Shown piece by piece: positions 26,381 to 38,200 of a stretch of DNA of 64,000 bases; positions within the stretch are counted from its first letter, which is position 1, and each line of letters opens with the position of its first letter. The translations under genes and the position numbers were made by a program. The stretch is from contig JAHLTZ010000010.1 in assembly GCA_025786725.1 (NCBI GenBank), positions 620,001-684,000 of the forward strand, written 5' to 3'. Source of the DNA: Syncephalis fuscata (Eukaryota; Zoopagomycota; Zoopagomycetes; Zoopagales; Piptocephalidaceae). The notes beneath the pieces are model-generated. The model ran no database searches, was not told the DNA's origin, and was given only the letters and a program-made list of their open reading frames with translations.

Positions 26381-26823
26381 ATGCGTTTCACTCTTTCCAC
26401 CGCTACCGTCCTGGCCACTGTCGCCACCATCATGGCCATGACCACATCTACCGATGCTTACTACACCAACGATATGAAAGATAGCTATAACAAGTCCGAT
26501 ATTCATATAGGCTATCGCCCCTTAATGTGGACTATGGACTCAACAATTTGGCCCAAGCTCACAACAACTTGCAAATGAATAGCAGACAACCAATAGGCAA
26601 TCTACTCAATAACGGCCAGGGTCTTAGCAATCTTAGATACTATTCTGGTGGCAATTGGAATAGTTATGCTATGTCAGTGGGCCAGGGCTACAGAGATATG
26701 GCTGCATTCCTTAATGCTGTACAGGGTCAAATCGCATTCAGGGGCGACTACAATTACGTTGGTATCGCCAAGGACGATGGCAACAATGGTCCATACTACA
26801 CCATTGTTGTAGGTAGAAAATAA
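26381..26823 (+). CDS. Secreted CAP-domain protein 2 (divergent, one frame break)
   Basis: MRFTLSTATVLATVATIMAM plus TTSTDA is a signal peptide. The frame then breaks at about 26520: before it the protein reads NKSDIHIGYRPL, after it VDYGLNNLAQAHNNLQMN. One additional base in the CCCCTTAA stretch restores continuity, so a missing base is likely. The CAP features that remain are LAQAHNNLQ (His), a Gly/Ser region with YSGGNWNSYAMSVGQGY where GAEN normally sits, and DYNYVGIAKDDGNNGPYYT at the C-terminus. It most resembles CAP 1 and is one of the most divergent of the five. Intronless. Confidence 0.75.
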
Positions 26824-27099
26824 GCATCTAATGCTGCCTGAAACCAGTAGTAACTGAACAAATGCCACTAAGTTTGATTGATTTTAAATAAACATTGCTT
26901 GTTTAAACATGACATTGACAACGTAATAGTGTAATGAATTGTAATACTATTATGTTTTCATAATAGTTGCTATAATTATATAAAACATTCAAGTGAAATG
27001 GCACAAACAGATTCGCATTTATTATGACTATAATAGAATACTATCAATTTAGAATGGCTATGGAGATTTGTTAGCGATAACTAATGTATCTTACGCTTC

Positions 27100-28155
27100 T
27101 TATTCGGCCTTTGTTACACGCCTATGTACAAATTCTGGTGTGGCAGCAATTTTTGATGCACCATCCAAACAAGGTGCTTGCGTGTAGGCAATGCTATAAC
27201 TTTAATTTTTGTACCTGGCAGAGAAAGTGTATTTATATCAGCTGTAAGTCGTTCAGCAAGCCCTGGAAATATAGTACTGCCACCAGCTAAAACGATATTT
27301 TCAAACAACACTGGTCTGTGTTTGACATCACCGTATATAATGCTATGAAACACCATTGTAGCAATGGACCCACCATTTCCATTGATCTTATCCATATAAA
27401 ATAGGCTTTCAGGTGCCTTAAGTCTCTCCTTACCAAGAACGACCGACATACCATCAGGCAATGTATAATTCATTGGCGGATCGTGATTGTTGTCGTGATT
27501 AAATGTAGGCCAATTTTACAGTAGTTTTCCTTAGCAATTCGGAAAGCTTCTACTGTGGGCCATGAAGGAGACCATATGTTAAGCAGATTGGCTAGATAAT
27601 TGTTATTCTAAAGCCGGCGCCCGGCGAAAGAGCAGTTCTGTCTAATATGGGATTGCCATCGATAATTGGAACAGCAATTGTAAGCTGGTGACCACTGTCC
27701 AGTACCAAGCCAGATCTACGGTCAGCACCATACAAAGCAGCCACTGAAGAATTGACGACGTAGGCTGACTGGACTTTGAACTCTGTAAGCATGACGTTGA
27801 TTATTTTTTGACGTTCTGCAGCTCTCGGCGTTTGAATATATTCCGGGCCTTGAGTAATAATTACTGAATATTCGGCTGGATTAACACCAAGCTTTGCAGA
27901 TGTGTACCTCCAAAGCTCGGTCATGTAGAACCATGATTCGATACTAGAGTAGTTCATAGGCCTATAAAGCTTAAACTGACCCGACCTGGCAATAGCATCA
28001 TCGCCAAAGAAATATGGAGGCTCTGTTGATCCTACTGGCTGTGGCGCGTTATGGCTCCAATAGGACGGAACTATAACTCTCGGTGTGGAATCACTGGCAA
28101 ATCCTGCCTTAATGTAGCCGGATCCGTTGTCGATCACAATAGTTCTTGCGGACAT
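27100..28155 (-). CDS. Divergent actin/actin-related protein with frame breaks
   Basis: An intronless actin-fold gene. The 5' part reads ARTIVIDNGSGYIKAGFASD (phosphate-binding loop 1), ITQGPEYIQTPRAAERQKI, ALYGADRRSGLVLDSGHQLT (phosphate loop 2) and further on NYTLPDGMSVVLGKERLKAP and NIVLAGGSTIFPGLAERL (adenosine motif). Breaks of one base occur at about 27600, 27510 and 27165; after the last the frame resumes as GASKIAATPEFVHRRVTKAE and stops at 27100. Loop 1, loop 2 and the adenosine motif are intact, but the rest is too divergent for conventional actin, so it is an orphan ARP. Three breaks may be assembly indels, as in neighbouring genes, or a decaying retro-copy (it lacks introns). Confidence 0.7.
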
Positions 28156-30184
28156 ATTGGCTTGTTAGTTTCTTGCGCTGGTAGTTGAGTATTCAAAAGT
28201 TGAAAGTAGCGTTGGATGTTGGATACTGGGCAAATAAGCTGCACATTCGATCAGTTTAAATACCCAATGGTGATGTATATAATAAATAGCTGTTTCTATA
28301 GTAAACATCACTATCTAATTAAAAAATATATATTGCAAATAGTACCATATAATTAATGGATATAGATAGAGATAATGACATCTACACTCTATTGGATAGC
28401 TGATCACAATGGTGGTACAGAACGTTGCATTTAAATATGGCCAATTTTTATTGTCAAATAATTAGTAATGTACGCATAACTTGGTTTTCAACAAAATCAT
28501 GTGCCATATTCGGTAAATTGGATTGATGTTATTTAATTGAACAGAATCAATAACCTGCTGTGCACGGCTACTCCAAAGGCTATATGGCCTGTTTAAAAAC
28601 ATTAAGACGTTTCCATGCATAATCATGCCATTGAATTGCCTTGATCTGATTATTTACATCCAATGGATTGCATGGATAAATTAATTATAGAACTATTGGT
28701 TCTGATCAACTATTGGCCATTGTATCGGTAATACTTTGTATGTTTGCCGAGAATAGTGCATATTACTATAGAGTGGCTATAAATTAATAACACTACTACA
28801 TTTATATACGCCGTTATTCTATTTAAAGGATTACAATAAATCATTAACATGTTTGTTTTGCCGTTTACTTCAATTAAATTCAAGCAAGACAAAGCTTTGA
28901 AAACCGAATAGTAATTCTACTATAGAATAAATGATATCGTATACTATAACATAAACTTTTAGATAGCGCACTTATCATTTAATTACTAATTAGATACAAA
29001 TTTATTGTAGTAATTGAGCAAAATGATGATGGGTAGCAACGAGTAGTTTTACGATGCAATTTGGTCAAAATTGGTATACTATAGAATCGTTTTATAAGTA
29101 ATACCAATCTTTAGGATATTAATAATATTAATGACAATAAATAGCTAATAGAAATGCAATATAGCTATCCGGAAATTAGATGTTCTATCCACATATTTAT
29201 ACAAGTAATTTAACTACTTAATTAGTTATTCTACTAAAAAAACATAAACTTTAAACCATTTATCATTATAACGGCAAATACTTGTTTTAAGCCTCAATAT
29301 TGGCATTACTAACCAAATTATATATCCAATTAACTGTAAATATAAAACACTATAGATACATATATAAATAATTTAAATTACGTAGTAAGGAGTAGTTTCT
29401 AAACAACTAAAGTATACTTGAACAGATAATGGGGCAAATATACAAAAGTATGGATGTAAATTAGTTATCTTGGGCCATTGTATTTTGATTTCCCCATTTT
29501 TTATTCACTCATTTTACTTTGGGAATTCAAATGTGGGAGTCAAAGTAAAATAGCTCTTTAGTCTGAGATGGTCTGCCATTCCCAGCTTAGACCAACACAA
29601 TCACCGCCGAGAATGTGGTTTAATTCTTTCTGAATGATATATATTTTTAATGTAAGTTTTATTTAAATGTTTAAAATAGCAGCTACTGATACAATTTTTC
29701 TGTTACATCTAATTCTATTCTATGGAAATGATAATGGACAATAATATTATGTTAATATTTATTATAAATGATCATTTAAACACATCAATTAATCGAGTCA
29801 TTACAATTGATTTTGTAAAATAATTTATTGCGCTGAATGGGGGAAATCAAAATGATGCATATGGTTCTTTTCTAAGACATGCAATTCCGGTCACGCGGTC
29901 ACATTAAGCAATTTTTATTGGAATAGAGAAACGCAGTCCAGATTTCTTCATTGCTCATCTTTTCTTTCTTTACTACTATTACCATCACTACCCCATTACA
30001 ATAACAATAACAACACTCATCGTCATTCTCATCTCTTTCGTGTCTATTTTTCAACTCATTTATTCAATAAGTTTAGTGTTATCTACGTTCGGTTAGCAGT
30101 TGCACGATAACCAAGAAACAGAAATAAACCAACAAAAAGCGGTTTTCTACAAATAGTTCATTTAATCTTTATACAATAGCCATC
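28156..30184. other. Intergenic region with inverted repeats
   Basis: About 2 kb, strongly AT-rich, without a convincing gene. A 14-bp perfect inverted repeat (ATTTTGATTTCCCC at 29482-29495, its complement at 29840-29853) bounds about 370 bp. A smaller hairpin has 11-bp arms ATTTTACTTTG at 29511-29521 and its complement at 29541-29551. Confidence 0.5.
29482..29853. repeat. Possible MITE-like element with 14-bp terminal inverted repeats
   Basis: Two perfect 14-bp inverted arms bracket 344 bp of non-coding AT-rich DNA. Size and structure suit a miniature inverted-repeat element, but no clear target-site duplication is visible and only one copy is present here, so it remains tentative. Confidence 0.25.
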
Positions 30185-30547
30185 ATGGATTACGGTTACG
30201 ATTCCGACGAGTATGTTCTGGTGTCCGCCTCACGGCCCGTCGTATCCGCGCCGCCTTCTTCTTCTTCTTCTGTATCCTCCAAGGACAGTAGAGTTATAAG
30301 TACGGCAATTATTACTACTGCAACCATGGAAAGCGATACCGAGTCGGCCTCACCAAAATTAGCGGTGCGACGATCCAGCCTAGAAGCAATGGCCGCTCTA
30401 GTTCCAGCTCATGCGCAAAATGGCGAGCCATTAGCAGCCGTGTTCTATCGTGTGGCTCTTGCTACCGCGCTGTTGGCCATGTTTCTAACCAGACTATTAA
30501 GCGGTTTTGGTGGTTCATTTACCAACTATGCACAAGCGCGTAACTAA
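30185..30547 (+). CDS. Small protein with C-terminal membrane helix, unknown function
   Basis: A 120-residue intronless frame starting MDYGYDSDEYVLVSASRPVV. The N-terminal two thirds are acidic and Ser/Pro/Ala-rich. Near the C-terminus AVFYRVALATALLAMFLTRL is a hydrophobic helix, followed by a short GFGGSFTNYAQARN tail. This is the layout of a tail-anchored or outer-mitochondrial membrane protein. GC content and third-position use match the coding genes nearby, and a CAC/ATC-rich leader precedes it. I do not recognise the family. Confidence 0.55.
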   Translation: MDYGYDSDEYVLVSASRPVVSAPPSSSSSVSSKDSRVISTAIITTATMESDTESASPKLAVRRSSLEAMAALVPAHAQNGEPLAAVFYRVALATALLAMFLTRLLSGFGGSFTNYAQARN

Positions 30548-30845
30548 AAACAATTGATTGCATTCGTTCCATCCTATTTTTCCCACCCATTAGTTGGCTT
30601 GCTCCTTTTTTTCTCCTCGTTCAAATCAAGCCTCCTTTTGCTTGAACCATATTATTTTGCGGCACAGCATATTGCATTACATGTTGCAACGAGTTATTCA
30701 GTCATATCTTATATACGTGTATTTCTGTTGTTTTCTCAAATATCATTTATTTGTACGTACACTGCAAATGAAATATTCCATAAGACTACGTGTGTTTATG
30801 TGTGTGTATATATATATGTATACTATTTAATGTTGCATCAATAAT

Positions 30846-32139
30846 CTACGCTGAATTGCTTGGCATATGCTCCTTAATCTCTGCATTGCGAAACCATTCC
30901 TTATTGTCAATATACTGCTCCTGCATTCGTTCGACAATATCCTGGCCATGATCTGCTCGTGCGGCAACCTCGAAAATTGACTCGTTGGCCAACTCCAATC
31001 CACCAAATACGTAGCCGTTTGCCTTGTCCACTGCCTGGACCACGTTGGCAACTGCCATCTTGTCCTATGATGACATTCCACGTGAGCCATGGCACCTCAC
31101 CGATCAACCTGGTCAGCTGAACCTACCTCAATATATAATGGATGGAAGGATACAAGGCCAAAATCCTCTATTAATTCACATAGTGCTGCATTCAGCTTTT
31201 GATATTTGGATGTCAATGGCGATTCATCGAGTTGCTGTAGCAAGTAGCTTAAATCCATTACTTGCGTATAAAACTCAAGATTAAAATCTATAATGCCATG
31301 TAGTATATAGAATAATATTAAACATATATATAAATAATTCAATTTACAGCGTGTGTCATACCTAATTTTCCATAACTAGGGATCAAATCAATCTTGGATA
31401 GCACATTAATATGCGGCAGTTCAAGCATTAACATAGTTTTAAGCGATACCATCAATGCTGCAATATATTTGGATGGATCAGTACAATAGTGAGCATCAAC
31501 AAGATGAACTGCTGCTAGCTAAATATAGTATATACATACAAAATTACAATTAATTAATTAAAATAATATATTGTGTGCTTACACGATAATTACGCTTCTG
31601 TAGACGATCAACAAGTGTTCTAACTGTATCATCGTGTGTATATAACTCGACTTGACCAGGAAAATCAAAGATACAATAGCGATCTGCTTTTGTTGTGTTA
31701 TTTTGTCATTTTCAGCTATATATTGCTACTAACCACCTAGAGCATCTAGTTTGTCGACCAACCAGTCAAAATTGGTCATAAGATACTTCATACAATACAT
31801 CATGGCGCCGTTAGGCCCCAGTTTAAGCGATTTCATAACATCGTCTATAGTAATTAATTCTGAAATGTCTAACGAACATTCATATGGCAGATTCTCATTG
31901 GCCGGATCCAAGTTGATTACCGCCACTTCTCTATTGTCATAAGGTTTGGTTGGTTATAGCAGTGTACGTAATAGCAATATTAGTAAAACTTACCGTTTAA
32001 TACCTGTAAGAAATTGTTGCATACCATGACAGTAGGTTGTTTTACCCGCTCCAGGTGGTCCAATGACTATCTAATGAATTGATTAGAATAGGAATAGCAA
32101 GTAGTCGGGTAAACGGCGTCGTACTTGACCAAAAGGCAT
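30846..32139 (-). CDS. GPN2: GPN-loop GTPase 2 (GPN2)
   Basis: GPN2 acts with GPN1/GPN3 in cytoplasmic assembly and nuclear import of RNA polymerases. The first exon is MPFGQ, spliced to [20 protein letters not shown] (Walker A). Later exons: [20 protein letters not shown], the GPN loop in [34 protein letters not shown] (Walker B/switch), [39 protein letters not shown] (base-binding NxxSKxD), [14 protein letters not shown] and [17 protein letters not shown]. The DAHYCTDP and LPHIN-LSK-DL strings distinguish GPN2. Stop at 30846, start at 32139. Divergent with PAM16, 194 bp apart. Confidence 0.92.
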
Positions 32140-32333
32140 ATTCTCTACTGTGCGATGACGTACAATTATAGCGCGGTCAAGTAAAAGAATTAGGCTGTGT
32201 GTAGATTGAGAGGCACTTTTTTTGGTATTACTGTGAACACAAAACTATTCTTTTTTCTTTGATTTGTTTGTTGCCCTTTTAATCTTACTTGTCCTTGACG
32301 GATCGACACGTTTGATTATTCTGGTCATTGATT

Positions 32334-32853
32334 ATGGTAAGCGCGTCGACTGTTGAATTGCTTATTGCGATTGTTACTGATCTAGCGGTTATGATAGTCT
32401 GCTCGTGTCCTCGTAGACGTGCTGGTGACTGGCACACGGATCGTTGGTCGTGCTTTTGTTGCGGCGTATAAGCAGGCAGCGGCCAACGCAGCCGCAAGAA
32501 AGTCTGGTGGTCCGGGACATGGCAATAGTGCCGATGTTCTTACGCGAAAGACAGGTATAACACTCGATGAGGCAAATCAAATTTTGAACGTACAAAACAA
32601 CACGGAAATGGCCGAAATAGTCAAGGTAAGTGGAGTGTAGTAGCTAGTGTTGGATGGGAAAGCTGATGGGATGATGATGTAGAAATACGACCATTTATTC
32701 AAAATGAACGATCCAAAGACGGGCAGTTCGCTCTATTTACAGTCAAAAGTAGCGCGCGCTAAGGAGCGAATAGACTTGGAGCGTGCAATGCATGCTGCAA
32801 AGGCAGAAGGTGCCGAAGGAGTAAAAGAAAATAGCGCTTCCAAACCGCAGTGA
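32334..32853 (+). CDS. PAM16: Mitochondrial import motor subunit PAM16 (TIM16)
   Basis: PAM16 is the J-like inhibitory partner of PAM18 in the presequence translocase motor of the inner membrane. The main exon reads [20 protein letters not shown], then [25 protein letters not shown] and TEMAEIVK. The second exon continues [19 protein letters not shown] and [25 protein letters not shown] (here [11 protein letters not shown]) and the J-like helix KY-HLF--NDP without HPD identify the family. The most economical start is an ATG-only exon at 32334-32336 followed by an intron (GTAAGC to GATAG), giving [13 protein letters not shown]. Confidence 0.88.
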
Positions 32854-33393
32854 GATGTTTGCATATACATTCTAATGTAGAAGTGATGAATTAAAATAAT
32901 ATTCAATAGTTAAATGTTACATTTATTGCATCAGCAGTATTATTTTAATATTAGAAACTAAATTTATTTATGTGGATTGACAACGACAATTTAATGAAAC
33001 CAACCGTTTTTATTTAATACAACTGAATCTACTGCTATTTCTACATGTGCAGTATGCATCAAATATAAATGCGTATATAGTTACTTATATTTAACAAAGC
33101 GTTAGTCGTCGTAACTAGTAGTATTCTAGTGTTGTTTCGTCAAACATTATTACAGTACATTTAGTTGTTTGTTAATAAGTTTACTTTGTTAATGTTTTCT
33201 AGACATAGATGTGAATTAAACCTAACAACAGGAATAATGGCTTAATCAAATATAATTAAAATAAACCGTGTGTTTATTACTAATAGTCCGCATAGCTAAA
33301 TAAGTACAGCTAAATGCAAGCTTGTTTATAATAGACAACATGATAAAAGCTGAATAAACCGGTGTATTGGCTGAGACTTGATATGTGCGTGGA
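32854..33393. other. Spacer downstream of the microexon gene
   Basis: AT-rich convergent intergenic region between PAM16 and the minus-strand microexon gene. Several AATAAA/TTTATT motifs could serve polyadenylation of either gene. No coding signal. The unit repeat of the microexon array does not extend into it. Confidence 0.5.
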
Positions 33394-35258
33394 CTAGACG
33401 ACAGTTGTCAAAAGGTCTTGATTTTTGTCGGATGTATACCTAAAATATATAGGATTGATAGTCCAGTTATACTATCAATGTCAATGCCTTGGTGTCAATT
33501 AGTTTTTTCTTGTGAATGTATACAGTACATGTCATATAATTAGCTTATAAAGTGGTAATATGCAATGCTACCTACTTGCTGTTAACATAAGTTAGATACA
33601 TGGTGCATTATGTATATTTAGTGCATAGATAATTAGTATACAATGTTACATACTTCCTATTGGTAAAAGTTATTAAACAAAAAGCATGGAACATGTTTTA
33701 GAACATAAATAGTTATTATACAATGCCACTTACTTGCTGTTAACATAAGTTGTAAAACATGCGCAATGTATGGCATATAGTTAATGAATAGTTGATTAGT
33801 ATACAATGTCACCCACTTTCTATTAACATAAGTTATTAAACACACAGTGCATGATATATGTTTAGTGCATAGCTGATTGGTATAAAGTGCCACTTACAAC
33901 CTATTAACAAAAATTATCAAATAAAAAACATACATTTTTTAGAACATAAATAATTGCTGTAAAATGCCACTTACCAACTATCAATACAAATTATAAAATA
34001 CACACAACGCATAGTATATAGTTAATGCATAGTTGATTAGTATAAAATGTCACTTACTAGCTATTAAATTATAAACACAAAATATACGGGGCATGTTTAG
34101 TGTATGACTAGTTGACGTTTAATGCTAATTACCAGTTGGTAACGGGATCTGTTAACCACACAGTGTATGGTATATGTTTAGTGTATAGCTGGTTGATATA
34201 CAATACCACTTACCACCTATTAGCAAAGTTATTAAACACACAATGCATAAAGCATGTTTAGTGTATAACTGGTTACCATGTAGTGCCACTTACGAACTAT
34301 TGACACGGGTCAGTAAATAAATATGCACGACATATTTTAGTATATGATTGCTTGACAAATATGCCACTTACGCTCTATTAACATATATTATTAGACATAC
34401 AGAGAATGTCATATGTTTAGTACGTGATTGGTCAATACAAAAGTCGCTTACTATCTATTGGTACAGTTATTGAATAAGCAGTGCATAAAGTACTTTAAAT
34501 CCATAGTTAACTAGTATAAAATTTTACTTACTAACTATTAATGCATGTTATTAAGCACACACAGTGTATGGTATATGTTTAGCGTATAGCTGATTGGTAT
34601 ACAGTACCACTTACTATCTATTAATACAAGATATTAAATTAATAGTGCATGGAACAATTAGTACATAGTTGTTTAGTATACAAAGCCACTTACTATCTGG
34701 CAAAACAAATTATTAAACACGCAGTGTATGCTGTATGTTTAGTATGTAAATGGTTGGTATAAAATACCACTTACTTTCTATCAATACAATGTTAAACAGA
34801 TAATACACAATATATGTTTAATGCATAGTTAGTCAATATAAATTTCACCTACGAACTATAAAATATAGCATTAAGCAAGCAGTGCATGACGTATAATTAG
34901 TGCATAATTCAATGCTATAAAATGCCACTTACGTTCTATTGGCACAAGATATTAAATAAATAGTGAATAAAATATGTTTAGTGCACAGTTGATAAATATG
35001 CTATACCACTTACGTTCTATCAGTACAAATCATTAAACATACAACAAATGACATATATTTAGTCCATGATTGCTTAATATACAATAGCACTTACGGACTA
35101 TTAACACAAAATGTTAAACAGGCAGCGAGTAAAATGTGCTTAGCATATATTTGCTTAATGAATAATGACACTTACATTCTATTAGTATAATTCATTACAT
35201 ATACAGCGAATAAAACATATTTAGCGTATAAATGATTAATGTACAATCCAACTTACCT
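33394..35258 (-). other. Microexon block 4: exons 67-89 and 3' end
   Basis: 35257 AG (2 nt; probably AGG with a lost base); 35176 AAT; 35095 TCC; 35014 AAC; 34933 AAC; 34853 TTC; 34775 AAA; 34694 ATA; 34615 ATA; 34532 TTA; 34452 ATA; 34372 AGC; 34294 TTC; 34214 GTG; about 34132 a 16-nt exon; 34058 CTA; 33975 TTG; 33898 GTT; 33817 AAA; 33734 CAA; 33654 GAA; 33576 CAA; terminal exon from 33439 (or 33472). With exon 67 as AGG the reading is KEFQQLQNNINKLR. With the 16-nt exon it continues DPVTNCYWLNKN and, from 33439, KYTSDKNQDLLTTVV, stop at 33394-33396. If the 16-nt exon is skipped or 3 nt, phase 1 hits TAA across the 33898/33817 junction. Confidence 0.65.
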
Positions 35259-38200
35259 CTATTAACACAGATGATTAAAACACAGCGCATGGAATGGTTA
35301 GTACATAGCCGATTAGTATGTAATGTCACTTACTTCCTATTAACATAGATCATTGAGTATACAGTACATGGTATATGTTTAACGCGTGTTTGATTAATAT
35401 GCAATATCACTTACCATCTATTAGTTTAGATGATTAAACACGGTATGCGGTATATGTTTAGATCATAACTGGTTGATATAAATATTACTTACCTTCTATT
35501 AATACACATTATTAAACACAAGAAACGCATAATATATTTTAGCGCATAAATAATTACTATACAAGGCCACTTACGTTCTATTAACATAAATTGGCAGATA
35601 TAAAGTGCATATGTTTAATGCATATCCGATTAGTATAATGTCACTTACGATCTATCAATAGGAGTTATTAAATATACAATAAATTAGATATATTTAGTGT
35701 ATAGCTAATTGGTATACTATGTCACTTACGAACTATTATCACAAATTATAGCACACAATGCACATGATATATGTTTAGCATATGGTCAAATAATATACAA
35801 TACTACTTACGTTCTATTAATACAAATTATCAAACACACAAGGTGTACAATATATGTTTAGTGCGTAACTGGCTGATATACAATGTTACTTACGTCCTAT
35901 TAATACAAGTTATTAAATGCATGGTACATGAAATACATTTGATGTATATCAACCAGATATACAATACAACTTACCATCTATTGGCGCATGTTATTAGATA
36001 CACAGTATATATTATATATTTAGCGCGTATTTAATTGTTATACAATGTCACTCACATTCTATTACCGCAAAATAGTAAGCAAATGAAGTATAGCATGTGT
36101 TTAGTGCATGATTACTCAATAAATATGACACTTACGCTCTATTAACGTAAATCGTTAGGTATACGGAAAATAGCATATGCTTTAGTGTATAAATACTTAA
36201 TATACAATTTCACTTACTAACTATTGACGCATTATTAAGCACAAATGCATAGTATATGTTTAGTATATAGCTGGTTGATATACAATACTACTTACTATCT
36301 ATTAGTTTAGGTAATTAAATACAGTGCGTGGTACATGTTTAGAGCACAGCTGCCTAATATATAATGCTACTTACACTCTATTAATAAAGGTTAGTAAACA
36401 TATGATGTTCATTGTATATTTAGTGTATAATTGGTTGATATAAAATGCTACTTACCATCTATCAATACAATTTATTAAACACACAGTGCATGGCATAGTG
36501 TTAGTGAATAGTTGTTTGGTATAAAATGGCACTTACTAACTACCAAGTTATTAAATACAATACATTATATATGTTTAGTGCATAGTTGATTGATATTCAA
36601 TCTTACTTACGGACTACCAACAAAAATGATTACAGATGCAGTTTGTAGTAACATTTAGTACATAGTTGTCTGATATGCAATGCTACTTACATTCTATTAA
36701 CGTAAATTATTGGACATACAACAGATGACATATATTTAGTATATAACTGACTAATATGCAATAATACTTACTATCTATTAGCACATGTTATTAAACATAC
36801 AGTGCATGGCATATGTTTAGTATATAGTTGCTTGATATGAAATATTACTTACTAACTATTAATACAAGCCATTAAACACAAAATGTATGATACATGTTTA
36901 GAGCATAGCTGGTTGATATATGATGCTACTTACGCTCTATTAACACAGGTTAATAAACATATAGTATATGAAATATGCTTAATGTATAGTTGATTAATAT
37001 ATAATGCTACTTACTAACTATTAATAAGTTATTAAGTACACGGTGCATGATATATTGTTAGTTAATAACTAATTGATATTCAATCTTGCTTACCAACTAT
37101 TAACGAAACAGCATTAAACACACAGTGCATGGCATATTGTTAATAAATAGCTGCTTGATATAAAATGGCACTTACGAACTATTTACACAAGTTATTAAGC
37201 ACGCAATGCATGGTGTGCGTTTAGTGCATGGTTGCTTAATAAGTATATCACTTACGCTCTATTAACATACATTATTAAACATACAAAAAAACAACATATA
37301 TTTAGTATATAGATAATTTATATACAATAACACTTACCATCTATTGACGCGTTATTAACCACACAGTGTATGGTATATGTTTAGTGTATAGCTGGTTGAT
37401 ATACAATACCACTTACCATCTATTAGCGAAGTTATTAAATACACAATGCATAAAGCATGTTTAGTGTATAACTGGTTACCATGTAGTGCCACTTACGAAC
37501 TATTGACACGGGTCAGTAAATAAATGATGCACGACATATTTTAGTATATGATTGCTTGACAAATATGCCACTTACGCTCTAGTAACATATATTATTAGAC
37601 ATACAAGAATGTCATATGTTTAGTACGTGATTGGTCAATACAAAAGTCACTTACTATCTATTGGTACAGTTATTGAATAAGCAGTGCATAAAGTACTTTA
37701 AATCCATAGTTGACTAGTATAAAATTTTACTTACCAGCTATTAAAACATGTTATTAGACATAAAGTGTGTGGTACATAATTAGTAAATATTTAATTGATA
37801 TATAATACCACCTACCCTCTATTAAATTACATAATTAAACACAGTACGTGGTATAGGTTTAGAGCACAGCTGACCGATATAAAATGTTACTTACGATCTA
37901 TTAGCATAGGTTTTTAAGCGCATAGTGTATGGTATATGTTTAATGTGTAGCTGGCTGATATGCAATACAACTCACCATCTATTAACACAATCATTAAACA
38001 AACAGCACATGAAATATCATCAATAAATGGTTAATTGATATAAAATGACACTTACAAACTATTTACACAAGTTATTAAGCAAAAAATGTACGGCGTGTGT
38101 TTAGTGCGCGATTTCTTAATAAATATAACGCTTACGCTCTATTATTGTAGGCCGTTAGACATACAGAGAACGTTATATGCTTAGTACATGATTGATTAAT

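Noticed and set aside
33657-36034. Open frames of 78-87 codons at 33657-33893 and 35771-36034 within the array
   Set aside because: They run through the repeated introns and reflect the repeat period; composition follows the intron consensus, not a protein.
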